From the NCBI RefSeq assembly GCF_027922425.1, contig NZ_BSFQ01000027.1, positions 35,959 to 99,958 of the forward strand: DNA of 64,000 nt, written 5' to 3'. This document shows, in pieces, positions 27,721-35,701 of the stretch. The first letter of the stretch is position 1. Every line of letters starts with the position of its first letter. Origin of the DNA: Pseudonocardia halophobica. GTDB lineage: Bacteria > Actinomycetota > Actinomycetes > Mycobacteriales > Pseudonocardiaceae. Below the pieces are notes generated by a model. That model ran no database searches, was not told the origin of the DNA, and saw only the letters and a program-made list of their open reading frames with translations. The position numbers and the translations under genes are program-made.

Positions 27721-28932
27721 TCAACGGTCGGGCTGCGCCTCGGCCGCCGTCCGCCCCGGACGGGAGCGCAGCCACTCCAGGGCCATCGTCAGGCGGGCCG
27801 TGTGTTGCGGGACCGACAGGTCGAGACCGGTGGCGGTCTCGACGGTCTGCAGCCGGTTCCGGATGGTGTTGCGGTGCCGGTAGGTTCGCTCGGCGACCTC
27901 GGCGATCGAGCCGAATTCGAGAAAGCTGCGCAGCGTCCCCAGCAGACCCTCCGAGTCCCGCAGCGCCAGCAACGGGGCGAGCACCTCACGGGCCATGGGT
28001 CCGGTCAGCTCGTCCTGCCCGGACATGATGGCGCCGATCCAGTGCTCCCGGATCGGGCGCAGCCCTGGCGCCGCATCGCTGCGGCTCGCGGCGCGGGCGA
28101 ACCGGACGCCGCGGGGGACCTCAGCCAGCCCGGCCACGTCCGCGGTGCCGCACCGCCAGCCGCCGAGTGGCTCGAGCAGGGCGTGCACGGCGGCGCTGTC
28201 CCGCTTGCCCCGGTTGACCACGCCGAGCAGCTCGTCCCCGAGGTAGCCGAGGTAGCAGGGCAACGACGCGCGCTGCAGCGCGGTCCGGCAGGACTCAAGC
28301 CTGCGGTCCTGGGTGGGCACGCCCTCCGCGACAACCACGACCAGGGGTGCGTCGGCCGGGATCCCAAGCAGCGAGGACACGTCCGTGACCACGCTCGGGT
28401 CGCGCTCGCCCTCGAGCACCAGGCGCTCGAAGGCCCGCGCGCGGATCTCCCCGCGGTGGCTGGCCAGGTCTCGCTCGGTGCGCCGGTATGCGTCGACCAC
28501 CTCGACACTGTTCGCCTCGGTGGCCTCCCAGACCAGCAGAAGGCCGTCGAGGAACCCGGGATCCTCGGTGAGCCTGCGCCGCCTTCCCTCGCTGACGATC
28601 GCCTCCCAGAGCGTGCGCAGGTCCAGCTGGAAGGAGTGGATGAGGGCGGGCAACGGGAATCCCTGCTCGGCCCGCTGCCGACCGACGTCCGCGGTGGCTC
28701 GGGCCACGTGCGGGGGCACCGGCTCGCCGGAGAGCCGGGTGAGCGCCAGCTCGAGCGTGCGCCGCATGCCGGCGAGCTTCACTCCGGGTGCGGCCTCCAT
28801 CCGCGCGTAGGCGGGTTCCTCGGCGTCCAACCGCTCCTGGGCGTGCCGGGCCAGCGCGTCGAGCTGCTCGGTGAGCAGCATCCGGGCGATCGACCGCACC
28901 GCCTCGGCGTGCGGGGCGGTCGCCTCAGCCAT
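27721..28932 (-). CDS. PucR/CdaR-type helix-turn-helix transcriptional regulator
   Basis: 403 residues. The C-terminal helix-turn-helix is SIAEVAERTYRHRNTIRNRL at residues 342-361, followed by VETATGLDL, the typical PucR C-terminal module. The middle part resembles a GGDEF-like CdaR domain, and the N-terminal 180 residues are helical, as in proteins with an RsbRD-like N-terminal sensor. Such regulators generally activate or repress catabolic genes in response to a nitrogenous or carboxylate ligand. It diverges from the kinase-aminotransferase fusion gene and converges on the permease gene, so it is the natural regulator of both. Confidence 0.88.
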   Translation of the reverse strand: MAEATAPHAEAVRSIARMLLTEQLDALARHAQERLDAEEPAYARMEAAPGVKLAGMRRTLELALTRLSGEPVPPHVARATADVGRQRAEQGFPLPALIHSFQLDLRTLWEAIVSEGRRRRLTEDPGFLDGLLLVWEATEANSVEVVDAYRRTERDLASHRGEIRARAFERLVLEGERDPSVVTDVSSLLGIPADAPLVVVVAEGVPTQDRRLESCRTALQRASLPCYLGYLGDELLGVVNRGKRDSAAVHALLEPLGGWRCGTADVAGLAEVPRGVRFARAASRSDAAPGLRPIREHWIGAIMSGQDELTGPMAREVLAPLLALRDSEGLLGTLRSFLEFGSIAEVAERTYRHRNTIRNRLQTVETATGLDLSVPQHTARLTMALEWLRSRPGRTAAEAQPDR

Positions 28933-28953
28933 GGAACGACGATGCCGCAGTGA

Positions 28954-28968
28954 TGTGCATGAAGCACA
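28954..28968. promoter_or_regulatory. Operator-like dyad TGTGC-N5-GCACA (copy 1, divergent promoter)
   Basis: TGTGCATGAAGCACA, 22 bases upstream of the regulator start on its strand, so binding here could autoregulate the PucR-type gene. Centre position is 28961. Confidence 0.6.
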
Positions 28969-29058
28969 CTAACTCAGCCGGTGTCGATGCGCGTACATCA
29001 GCTTAAAGGATCTCACATGCTGTTTCGCAGAGGATACTTCGTTCGGTGACGAGGGTGT

Positions 29059-29073
29059 TGTGCGTGGGGCACA
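29059..29073. promoter_or_regulatory. Operator-like dyad TGTGC-N5-GCACA (copy 2, divergent promoter)
   Basis: TGTGCGTGGGGCACA, centred at 29066. The centre lies 105 bases from copy 1, which is ten turns of B-DNA, so the two sites face the same side of the helix. It lies 103 bases before the start of the fusion gene at 29177. Confidence 0.6.
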
Positions 29074-29176
29074 GCAGGGGCGGCCGAGATCGCGCCGCTG
29101 GCCCATTGGTCCTGGCACCCCGTTGGCGTTGTATCGAGACGTACCCCGGTGACCCGAGAAAGTGAGACCTCCCGAA

Positions 29177-32143
29177 ATGACCTTCGCGACCACTTCGGAC
29201 TCGCGCCCGGTCACGGGTGCACGCCGCCCCGTCCTGCCGGCGGAGCTCCTAGCGGAGGTGCTGCGCCGTGACTTCGGGATCGCCGCCGCCGCGCAGACCC
29301 CGCTCGGCGGCGAGGTGGACCTGAACCTGCGGGTGGACGACGAGCAGGGCAGACCGCACTTCGTCCGAGCCAGTCGCGCGGAGCCCGGATCGGCCGACAT
29401 CGCCTGGCAGAACGCGTTGCTGCGGCACCTCGAGGCCACGGTCCCCGAGCTGCCGGTGCCCCGGCTGGTCCCGACCCTGACCGGCGCCGACGGCGTCGAC
29501 CTGGTGCACGACGGTGCCGCCTTCACAGTCCGCGTGCTGTCCTGGGTCCCTGGCCGCACCCTGGCCGACACTGCGGAGCACCCGCCCGCCCTGCTCACTG
29601 CGTTGGGTCGGATAGCCGGGCAGCTGAACCTTGGCCTCTCTGGCATGGCCCGCCCCGAGGGCGGACTCCCTCCGCACGACTGGGACATGCGGCGCGCGGC
29701 GGAGGTGGTGGGGGAGCCCGGCGACATCGTGACCGACCCGTCGGACCTCGCGGACGTCCGGCGGATCATGGCCTGGTACGCCCGGATCCACCCCGTGCTG
29801 GCCGAACTACCCCACGGCGTCGTGCACCAGGACCTCAATGACGCCAACGTGCTCGCCCTGGACGGCGAGATCTCCGGAGTCGTCGACGTCGGCGACGCCC
29901 TTTACAGCATCCGGGTCGCCGAGGTGGCCATCGCCGCCGGCTACGCCATGGTGCGCAAGGCCGATCCGCTGGCCGCCGCCGCGCACGTCGTGGCCGGCTT
30001 CCACTCGGTGGTGCCGCTGACCGCCGAGGAGATCGCCGCGATCTACCCGCTCGCCGCGGCCCGACTCTGCATGAACGCGGTGACCTGGAATCGGCGGGTC
30101 GCCGAGTCCGGCTCGGAGTACGGGCGCACCCGCTCCAGGCACACCTGGCCCACCATCCGGATGCTCGCGCAGGTTCCGCCGGACGCCGCCGAGGCGGTCT
30201 TCCGGGTGGCCTGCGGGCTGCCCGACCACCGCCCGACCGCGCCCGCCGAGGAGCTCGCCGCGGCCGTCGAGCGCGGGTTCGCCGGGGCCGGGAACATCGT
30301 CGCCCTCGACGCGCGTCCCGCGAGCGAGCTCTACGACGACGTCGACTGGACCGACGCGGCCGCCCTACGGGCCGCCGTCACCACCAAGCTGGCGGGCCGC
30401 CCCGGCGTGCTGGGACACCTCGAGGCCTCGCTTGCCTGGTCGGCACGCCGCCGCCCAGGCTCGGCCGAGCCCGCCACCGTGCGGGTCGGCAGCACCGTGC
30501 TGCTGCCCGCCGGGACAGAGGTCGCCGCGCCTGCGAACGGCCTGGTCGTCCGCGCCGGGAGTCCCCTGGTTGTCCGGCACGGCGAGGTCTTCAGCTGCTG
30601 GTGGTCCCTGGACGCCGCCGTCGAGCCGGGCGACCCGGTGACCGCGGGCCAGGTGCTGGGCACTGTGGCCGAGGGCGACGCCGAGCCCGGTTTCGGCCCC
30701 GGCGTGCAGGTGCAGCTGGTGCGCTCGGCGGACGTGGCCGCCTGGCCGCCACCACGGCGGGTGAGCCCCTCGTGCCGACGCACTTGGCGGCTGCTCACCA
30801 CTGACCCCACGCCGGAGCTCGGCCGGCTGCCCGAGGAGCTCACCGTCGACGAGGTCGTGGCGGTGCGCGGTAGGCGGATCGCCCGATCGCAGCGCAACTA
30901 CTACGCCCGGCCGATGAACCTGGTTCGCGGCCGCGACGTCTGGTTCTACGACGAGGACGGCCTGGCCTACCTCGACTCGCTCAACAACGTGACCCATGTG
31001 GGCCACGCCGAGCCCCGGGTCGCCGCGGCGAGCCACCGCCAGATGCGAACCCTCAACACCAACAGCCGCTTCGTGTACCCGCAGATCGCCCGGTACGCCG
31101 AGAAGCTCGTGGCCACCCTGCCCGAGCCCCTCGAGGTGGTGTTCCTGGTGTGCACCGGCAGCGAGGCCAACGACCTGGCGCTGCGAATCGCCCGCCAGGT
31201 CACCGGCCGGGTGGATCTGGTCAACATCGACGGCGCCTACCACGGCAACACCGGCGTCGTCACCGGGATCAGCCCGAACCGCTACAAGGGCCCGGGGGGG
31301 CAGGGCGCCCCGCCGACCACGCACGAGGTGCGGATGCCGGACCGCTACCGCGGCCCCTACGGCTACGACGACCCCGGCGCCGGCGCCCGCTACGCCCACG
31401 ACGCCGCCGAGGTCATCGCTCGGATCGACGCCGACGGCCGGCGCCCGGCGGCGTTCATCGCGGAGTCGCTGATGGGCAGCGGCGGCAACATCGTGTTCCC
31501 GCAGGGCTACCTGCAGGGTGCGTTCGCCGCGGCCCGAAAGGCGGGCGCACTCTGCATTTCTGACGAGGTGCAGGTGGGCGTGGGCCGGCTGGGCTCCTGG
31601 TGGGGCTTCGAGCTGCAGGGCGTGGTGCCGGACATCGTGACGATGGGCAAGCCGCTGGGCAACGGACACCCGCTCGCCGCCGTTGTCACCACCCGGGCGA
31701 TCGCCAACGCCTTCGACACCGGCATGAAGTACTTCAACACCTTCGGCGGCAACCCGGTGTCGTGCGCCATCGGCGAGACCGTGCTCGACATCGTGGAGCG
31801 CGACGGGCTGCGGGACAACGCTGTGAAGGTCGGCGGGTACTTCGCCGAGCAGCTCCGGGCGCTGGCCGAGCGGCAGCCGATCATCGGTGACGTCCGCGCC
31901 GAGGGCCTCTACCTCGGCGTCGAGCTGGTCCGCGACCGGGTGACGAAGGAGCCGGCCACCCGTGAGGCCTTCGCGGTGACCGAGCTGACCAAGGAGCGCG
32001 GCGTGGTCGTGTTCCCAAACGGCGTGCACGACAACGTCCTGAAGATCAAGCCCCCCATGACCTTCCGGCGCGAGCACGTCGACACCTACGTCGAGGTGCT
32101 CGACGATGTCCTGTCCCTGCCCGAACTCACCCTCGACAAGTAA
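29177..32143 (+). CDS. Fusion: APH-type kinase, degenerate LytM domain, class III PLP enzyme (ETNPPL-like)
   Basis: 988 residues from ATG 29177; GTG 29162 is in frame. Residues about 1-370 form an aminoglycoside-phosphotransferase/hydroxylysine-kinase-like domain with the catalytic loop HQDLNDANVL (about 217) and a metal Asp in VVDVGD. Residues about 415-540 match the LytM/M23 domain found in such fusions, but the zinc-binding His/Asp positions are gone (PGVQVQLV where HLHFQL is usual). Residues about 555-985 are a class III aminotransferase fold with PLP Lys825 in VTMGKPLGNGHP and YFNTFGGNPVSCA, closely like the O-phosphoethanolamine/phosphohydroxylysine phospho-lyases. It would phosphorylate an amino alcohol, then eliminate phosphate and ammonia to give an aldehyde for the dehydrogenase encoded 9 bases downstream. 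Confidence 0.85.
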   Translation: MTFATTSDSRPVTGARRPVLPAELLAEVLRRDFGIAAAAQTPLGGEVDLNLRVDDEQGRPHFVRASRAEPGSADIAWQNALLRHLEATVPELPVPRLVPTLTGADGVDLVHDGAAFTVRVLSWVPGRTLADTAEHPPALLTALGRIAGQLNLGLSGMARPEGGLPPHDWDMRRAAEVVGEPGDIVTDPSDLADVRRIMAWYARIHPVLAELPHGVVHQDLNDANVLALDGEISGVVDVGDALYSIRVAEVAIAAGYAMVRKADPLAAAAHVVAGFHSVVPLTAEEIAAIYPLAAARLCMNAVTWNRRVAESGSEYGRTRSRHTWPTIRMLAQVPPDAAEAVFRVACGLPDHRPTAPAEELAAAVERGFAGAGNIVALDARPASELYDDVDWTDAAALRAAVTTKLAGRPGVLGHLEASLAWSARRRPGSAEPATVRVGSTVLLPAGTEVAAPANGLVVRAGSPLVVRHGEVFSCWWSLDAAVEPGDPVTAGQVLGTVAEGDAEPGFGPGVQVQLVRSADVAAWPPPRRVSPSCRRTWRLLTTDPTPELGRLPEELTVDEVVAVRGRRIARSQRNYYARPMNLVRGRDVWFYDEDGLAYLDSLNNVTHVGHAEPRVAAASHRQMRTLNTNSRFVYPQIARYAEKLVATLPEPLEVVFLVCTGSEANDLALRIARQVTGRVDLVNIDGAYHGNTGVVTGISPNRYKGPGGQGAPPTTHEVRMPDRYRGPYGYDDPGAGARYAHDAAEVIARIDADGRRPAAFIAESLMGSGGNIVFPQGYLQGAFAAARKAGALCISDEVQVGVGRLGSWWGFELQGVVPDIVTMGKPLGNGHPLAAVVTTRAIANAFDTGMKYFNTFGGNPVSCAIGETVLDIVERDGLRDNAVKVGGYFAEQLRALAERQPIIGDVRAEGLYLGVELVRDRVTKEPATREAFAVTELTKERGVVVFPNGVHDNVLKIKPPMTFRREHVDTYVEVLDDVLSLPELTLDK

Positions 32144-32152
32144 GGACCCCTG

Positions 32153-33589
32153 ATGCCGACCGAGCTGTTCCAGTACCTCGCGGGCGAGGCTGTCCCCGCC
32201 GCCTCCGGCGCGCTGGACGACGTTCTCAACCCGGCCACGGGCGAGGTCATCGCCCGGGTCCCCGCGGGCGGCGCCGAGGACGTCGAGAAGGCTGTCGCCG
32301 CCGCCGACGCCGCGTTCTGGCCGTGGGCCGAGACCCCGCCCGCGGAGCGGTCCGCGGCGCTGCTCAAGCTGGCCGACCGGCTGGAGGGCGCCCGCGAGGA
32401 GGTGGCGGTGCTCGAGTCGGACAACGTCGGCAAGCCGCTGCACATCGCCCGCGAGGAGGTCGACTTCGCCGTCGACAACTTCCGGTTCTTCGCCGGCGCC
32501 GCGCGGGTGCTGGAGGGTAGGGCGGGCGGCGAGTACTCGGCCACCCACACCAGCTTCATCCGCCGGGACCCGCTCGGCGTCGTCGGCAGCGTGGCGCCGT
32601 GGAACTTCCCGCTGGTCATGGCGGCGTGGAAGATCGGCCCGGCGTTGATGACCGGCAACACGCTGGTGCTCAAACCCAGCGAGCAGACCCCGCTCACCGC
32701 GCTCAAGCTCGCCGAGCTGGCCGCGGACCTGTTCCCGGCAGGCGTGCTCAACGTCGTCACCGGGCACGGCGGGACCGTCGGTGAGGCGATCACCACCCAC
32801 CCGAAGGTCCGGATGACCTCGCTGACCGGTGACACCGCCACCGGCAAGCGGGTCGCGGTGGCCGCCAGCGGCAACCTGAAGCGGCTGCACCTGGAGCTGG
32901 GCGGCAAGGCCCCGGTCCTGGTCTTCGCCGACGCCGATCTCGACCTGGCCGTCCGCAAGATCGTCGAGGGCGGCTACGGCAACTCCGGACAGGACTGCAT
33001 GGCCGCCTCGCGGGTCTATGTCGAGGCCCCGATCCACGACGAGTTCGCCGCGGCGCTGGCCAAGGCGGTCGGGAACGTCGCGATGGGCGATCCCCGCCTG
33101 GACACGACGGAGATGGGCCCGGTCATCTCGCAGGCCCACCTGGACCGGGTGACCGGCTTCGTGGACCGCGCCACGACGACGGGGGAGGGCGAGCTCGTGG
33201 TCGGTGGCCCCGCCTCCGGGCCCGGCTTCTGGTACAAGCCGTCGCTGCTGGTCGGCGTCCCGCAGCAGGCCGAGATCGTGCAGAAGGAGGTCTTCGGCCC
33301 CGTCGTCACCACCACCCCGGTAGCGGACGAGACGCAGGCCTTCGCCTTCGCCAACGACGTCGAATACGGCCTCGCCGCCTCGGTGTTCACCTCCAGCGTG
33401 TCCCGCGCACTGCGGGCGGCCCGCCGGCTCCAGTTCGGCACCGTCTGGATCAACGAGCACCTGCCGATCGTCTCGGAGATGCCGCACGGCGGCTTCAAGC
33501 AGTCCGGGCACGGCAACGACATGTCGATGTACTCGCTCGAGGAGTACACCGAGATCAAGCACGTCATGATCAACCTGGTCGAGGGCTGA
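32153..33589 (+). CDS. Aldehyde dehydrogenase (aminobutyraldehyde dehydrogenase-like)
   Basis: 478 residues of the NAD(P)-dependent ALDH superfamily. It shows APWNFPLVMAAWKIGPAL (cofactor and oxyanion Asn), the Glu in LELGGKAP, catalytic Cys282 in GNSGQDCMAAS, and KEVFGPVV. The sequence is of the type of PatD/gamma-aminobutyraldehyde and betaine aldehyde dehydrogenases. It is separated by 9 bases from the kinase/phospho-lyase fusion, so it most likely oxidises the aldehyde released by that enzyme to a carboxylate. Confidence 0.9.
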   Translation: MPTELFQYLAGEAVPAASGALDDVLNPATGEVIARVPAGGAEDVEKAVAAADAAFWPWAETPPAERSAALLKLADRLEGAREEVAVLESDNVGKPLHIAREEVDFAVDNFRFFAGAARVLEGRAGGEYSATHTSFIRRDPLGVVGSVAPWNFPLVMAAWKIGPALMTGNTLVLKPSEQTPLTALKLAELAADLFPAGVLNVVTGHGGTVGEAITTHPKVRMTSLTGDTATGKRVAVAASGNLKRLHLELGGKAPVLVFADADLDLAVRKIVEGGYGNSGQDCMAASRVYVEAPIHDEFAAALAKAVGNVAMGDPRLDTTEMGPVISQAHLDRVTGFVDRATTTGEGELVVGGPASGPGFWYKPSLLVGVPQQAEIVQKEVFGPVVTTTPVADETQAFAFANDVEYGLAASVFTSSVSRALRAARRLQFGTVWINEHLPIVSEMPHGGFKQSGHGNDMSMYSLEEYTEIKHVMINLVEG

Positions 33590-33617
33590 GTCCCCCACAC
33601 GAGTAAGGAGCCGGCCG

Positions 33618-33974
33618 ATGAGCCACGACGCCCCCGACGGACGCACCCTGGTCGTCAACATGTTTCGGATGCGTCCCGGTGTCGACCCGGCGAAGTTCGC
33701 CGAGTTCTCCGCCGCCGTGGACCAGCCCCTGGTGACTGCCCACGCCGAGGTGGTGACCCGCTTCGACGCCTACGTCGTCGGCGGGACCACGGCCGAGGCC
33801 CTCGATGCCGACATCGTCGAGGTCCTGGAGGTCACCGACTGGGACACCTGGGTCCGGGTACGGGACAACGACCCGTCTTTGCGGCCGGTGATGTCCGGGT
33901 TCGACGAGCTCGTCGAGCCCGGCTCCGTCCGCTCCAACTTCGTCACCCCGATCCCGAGAGGCAGCACGCCATGA
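33618..33974 (+). CDS. Small protein, probable dimeric alpha/beta-barrel fold
   Basis: 118 residues. The alternating pattern (VVNMFRMRPGVDPAKFAEFS, then a strand-helix-strand repeat ending in DTWVRVRDND) resembles small ferredoxin-like dimeric barrel proteins of the antibiotic-monooxygenase-like or RedY-like groups. No catalytic residue can be named. It begins after a GGAG site and its stop overlaps the ATG of the flavoprotein gene, so a helper function for the neighbouring oxidoreductase is possible. Confidence 0.75.
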   Translation: MSHDAPDGRTLVVNMFRMRPGVDPAKFAEFSAAVDQPLVTAHAEVVTRFDAYVVGGTTAEALDADIVEVLEVTDWDTWVRVRDNDPSLRPVMSGFDELVEPGSVRSNFVTPIPRGSTP

Positions 33975-35701
33975 GCACCAGCTACGACGCCATCGTCATC
34001 GGGGCGGGTCACAACGGCCTGATCTCCGCCAACTACCTCGCCCGCGCCGGCAAGAAGGTGGTGGTACTCGAGGCGCGGGATGTGGTGGGAGGCGCCTGTA
34101 CCACCGAGGAGCTGATCCCCGGCGCGAAGTGGTCCTCCTGCGCCTTCATCCAGGGCCTGCTCCGCCCGGAGATCATCACCGAGCTGGAGCTGGCGAAGTA
34201 CGGCCTGGAGATGTACCAGACCGAGGCCATGGAGGTCGTCATCTTCGACGACGCCAGCCACATGTTCATGTGGAAGGACATGGACCGCACGCTCAAGGAG
34301 CTGGAGAAGTTCTCCAAGACCGACGCCAAGGCCTACCTCGACTTCGGCGTGCGCATCAAGAAGTTTGCCCAGATCATCACGCCCTTCCTGATGAAGCCGC
34401 CGACCAGCCGCTCCGAGGTGCTGGCGGCGTTCGAGGCCGAGGGCGCCGAGGACCTGTTCGACGAGTTCGTGCTCTCGTCCACGAAGGACCTGCTGGACCG
34501 CTACTTCCATTCCGAGCACATCAAGGGCCTGTTCACCTTCTTCGGAATGATCTCGGTGTGGGGCGGACCGTCGACCCCTGGCACCGGGTACGTCTACGGC
34601 CACCACTCGGTCGGCGAGTTCGAGGGTCACCTCGGGCAGTGGGGCCTGGTCAAGGGCGGCATGGGCGGCATCACGCTGGCTATGACCCGGGCCGCGGAGG
34701 CGCACGGCGCAGTCGTCCGGACCGGGGCGCCGGTGCAACAGGTGCTGGTCTCCGGCACGAAGGTCACGGGCGTCCGGTTGAAGTCCGGCGAGGAGATCCT
34801 CGCGCCGGTGGTGCTGTCCAACGCCGACCCGGCCCGCTCAATCCTGCAGCTGCTGCCCAAGGGCACGGTCAAGCCGTCGATCGAGAAGGCGGTGCAGCAG
34901 TACGACAACCGCGGCTCGATGGCCCGGATCCACCTGCTGGTCGACGAGCTGCCCGAGTACATCGGCTTTCCCGCCGGCCAGGGCCCACAACACGAGGCCC
35001 AGGCGATCATGGGCGCATCGGTGGAGAACTTCGAGCGCGCCTGGGAGGCCCAGCGCCGTGGCGAGCTGCCCGAGGACTTCGTGATCGAGGCGATGATCCA
35101 GTCGGTCACCGACCCGGGCCTGGCGCCGGAGGGCAAGCACACGCTGACCCTCGGCGTACAGCAGCTGCCCTTCGAGCTCAAGGGCACCACCTGGGACGAG
35201 ATGCGGGACAAGTTCGCCGACGCCGTGCTGCAGGTGCTGTTCCGCTACGCGCCGAACCTGCGCGACCACATCCTCGACCGCGTGGTGATCACGCCGCTGG
35301 ACCTGGAGCGTGACTACGGGCTCACCGGCGGGAATATCTTCCACGGGGCGATGTTCCTGGACCAGCTGTTCGGCAGCCGGCCCGCGCCGGAGCTGGCGGA
35401 CTACCGCACCCCCGTCACGGGCTACTACCTCTGCGGCTCGGGCACGCACCCGGGCGGCGGGGTCATGGGCGCCAACGGGCACAACGCGGCCAAGGTCGTC
35501 CTCGACGACATGCACCACCCGGCCGGTCGGACCCCGGCGGCGGCGCAGGCGAGGCCCGCCGTCACAGGCCGGACGCCGGTCACGGACCGGTTCATGTCAG
35601 CTGTGATGGGCACGAAGTGGGGCCGCGAGCTCGGCTACCGCGTGGCCCGGCAGCCCGCGCTGCGCAAGGTCGTCAAGATCTTCACCCGCAGCGGTGTCTG
35701 A
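33971..35701 (+). CDS. FAD-dependent oxidoreductase, phytoene-desaturase/PYROXD2-like
   Basis: 576 residues. The N-terminus AIVIGAGHNGLISANYLARAGKKVVVLEAR is a classic FAD-binding Rossmann fold with the Glu at the end of beta-2. The C-terminal segment YLCGSGTHPGGGVMGANG is the second FAD-contact motif of the CrtI/PYROXD2 group. No membrane segment is evident apart from the Rossmann helix. Such proteins oxidise or isomerise C-C or C-N bonds. It overlaps both neighbours and belongs to the operon that starts at 29177. The last 40 residues are a basic, less conserved tail. Confidence 0.86.
   Translation: MSTSYDAIVIGAGHNGLISANYLARAGKKVVVLEARDVVGGACTTEELIPGAKWSSCAFIQGLLRPEIITELELAKYGLEMYQTEAMEVVIFDDASHMFMWKDMDRTLKELEKFSKTDAKAYLDFGVRIKKFAQIITPFLMKPPTSRSEVLAAFEAEGAEDLFDEFVLSSTKDLLDRYFHSEHIKGLFTFFGMISVWGGPSTPGTGYVYGHHSVGEFEGHLGQWGLVKGGMGGITLAMTRAAEAHGAVVRTGAPVQQVLVSGTKVTGVRLKSGEEILAPVVLSNADPARSILQLLPKGTVKPSIEKAVQQYDNRGSMARIHLLVDELPEYIGFPAGQGPQHEAQAIMGASVENFERAWEAQRRGELPEDFVIEAMIQSVTDPGLAPEGKHTLTLGVQQLPFELKGTTWDEMRDKFADAVLQVLFRYAPNLRDHILDRVVITPLDLERDYGLTGGNIFHGAMFLDQLFGSRPAPELADYRTPVTGYYLCGSGTHPGGGVMGANGHNAAKVVLDDMHHPAGRTPAAAQARPAVTGRTPVTDRFMSAVMGTKWGRELGYRVARQPALRKVVKIFTRSGV

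Noticed and set aside
25754..27775. Minus-strand frame of about 670 codons opposite the APC permease
   Set aside because: No domain, composed of charged repeats typical of antisense GC-rich reading; the permease motifs are on the plus strand.
30365..33661. Very long minus-strand open frame (about 1,100 codons) opposite the fusion protein and aldehyde dehydrogenase genes
   Set aside because: It is antisense to two genes with clear motifs, has no recognisable domain and reflects the GC-rich third codon position bias.
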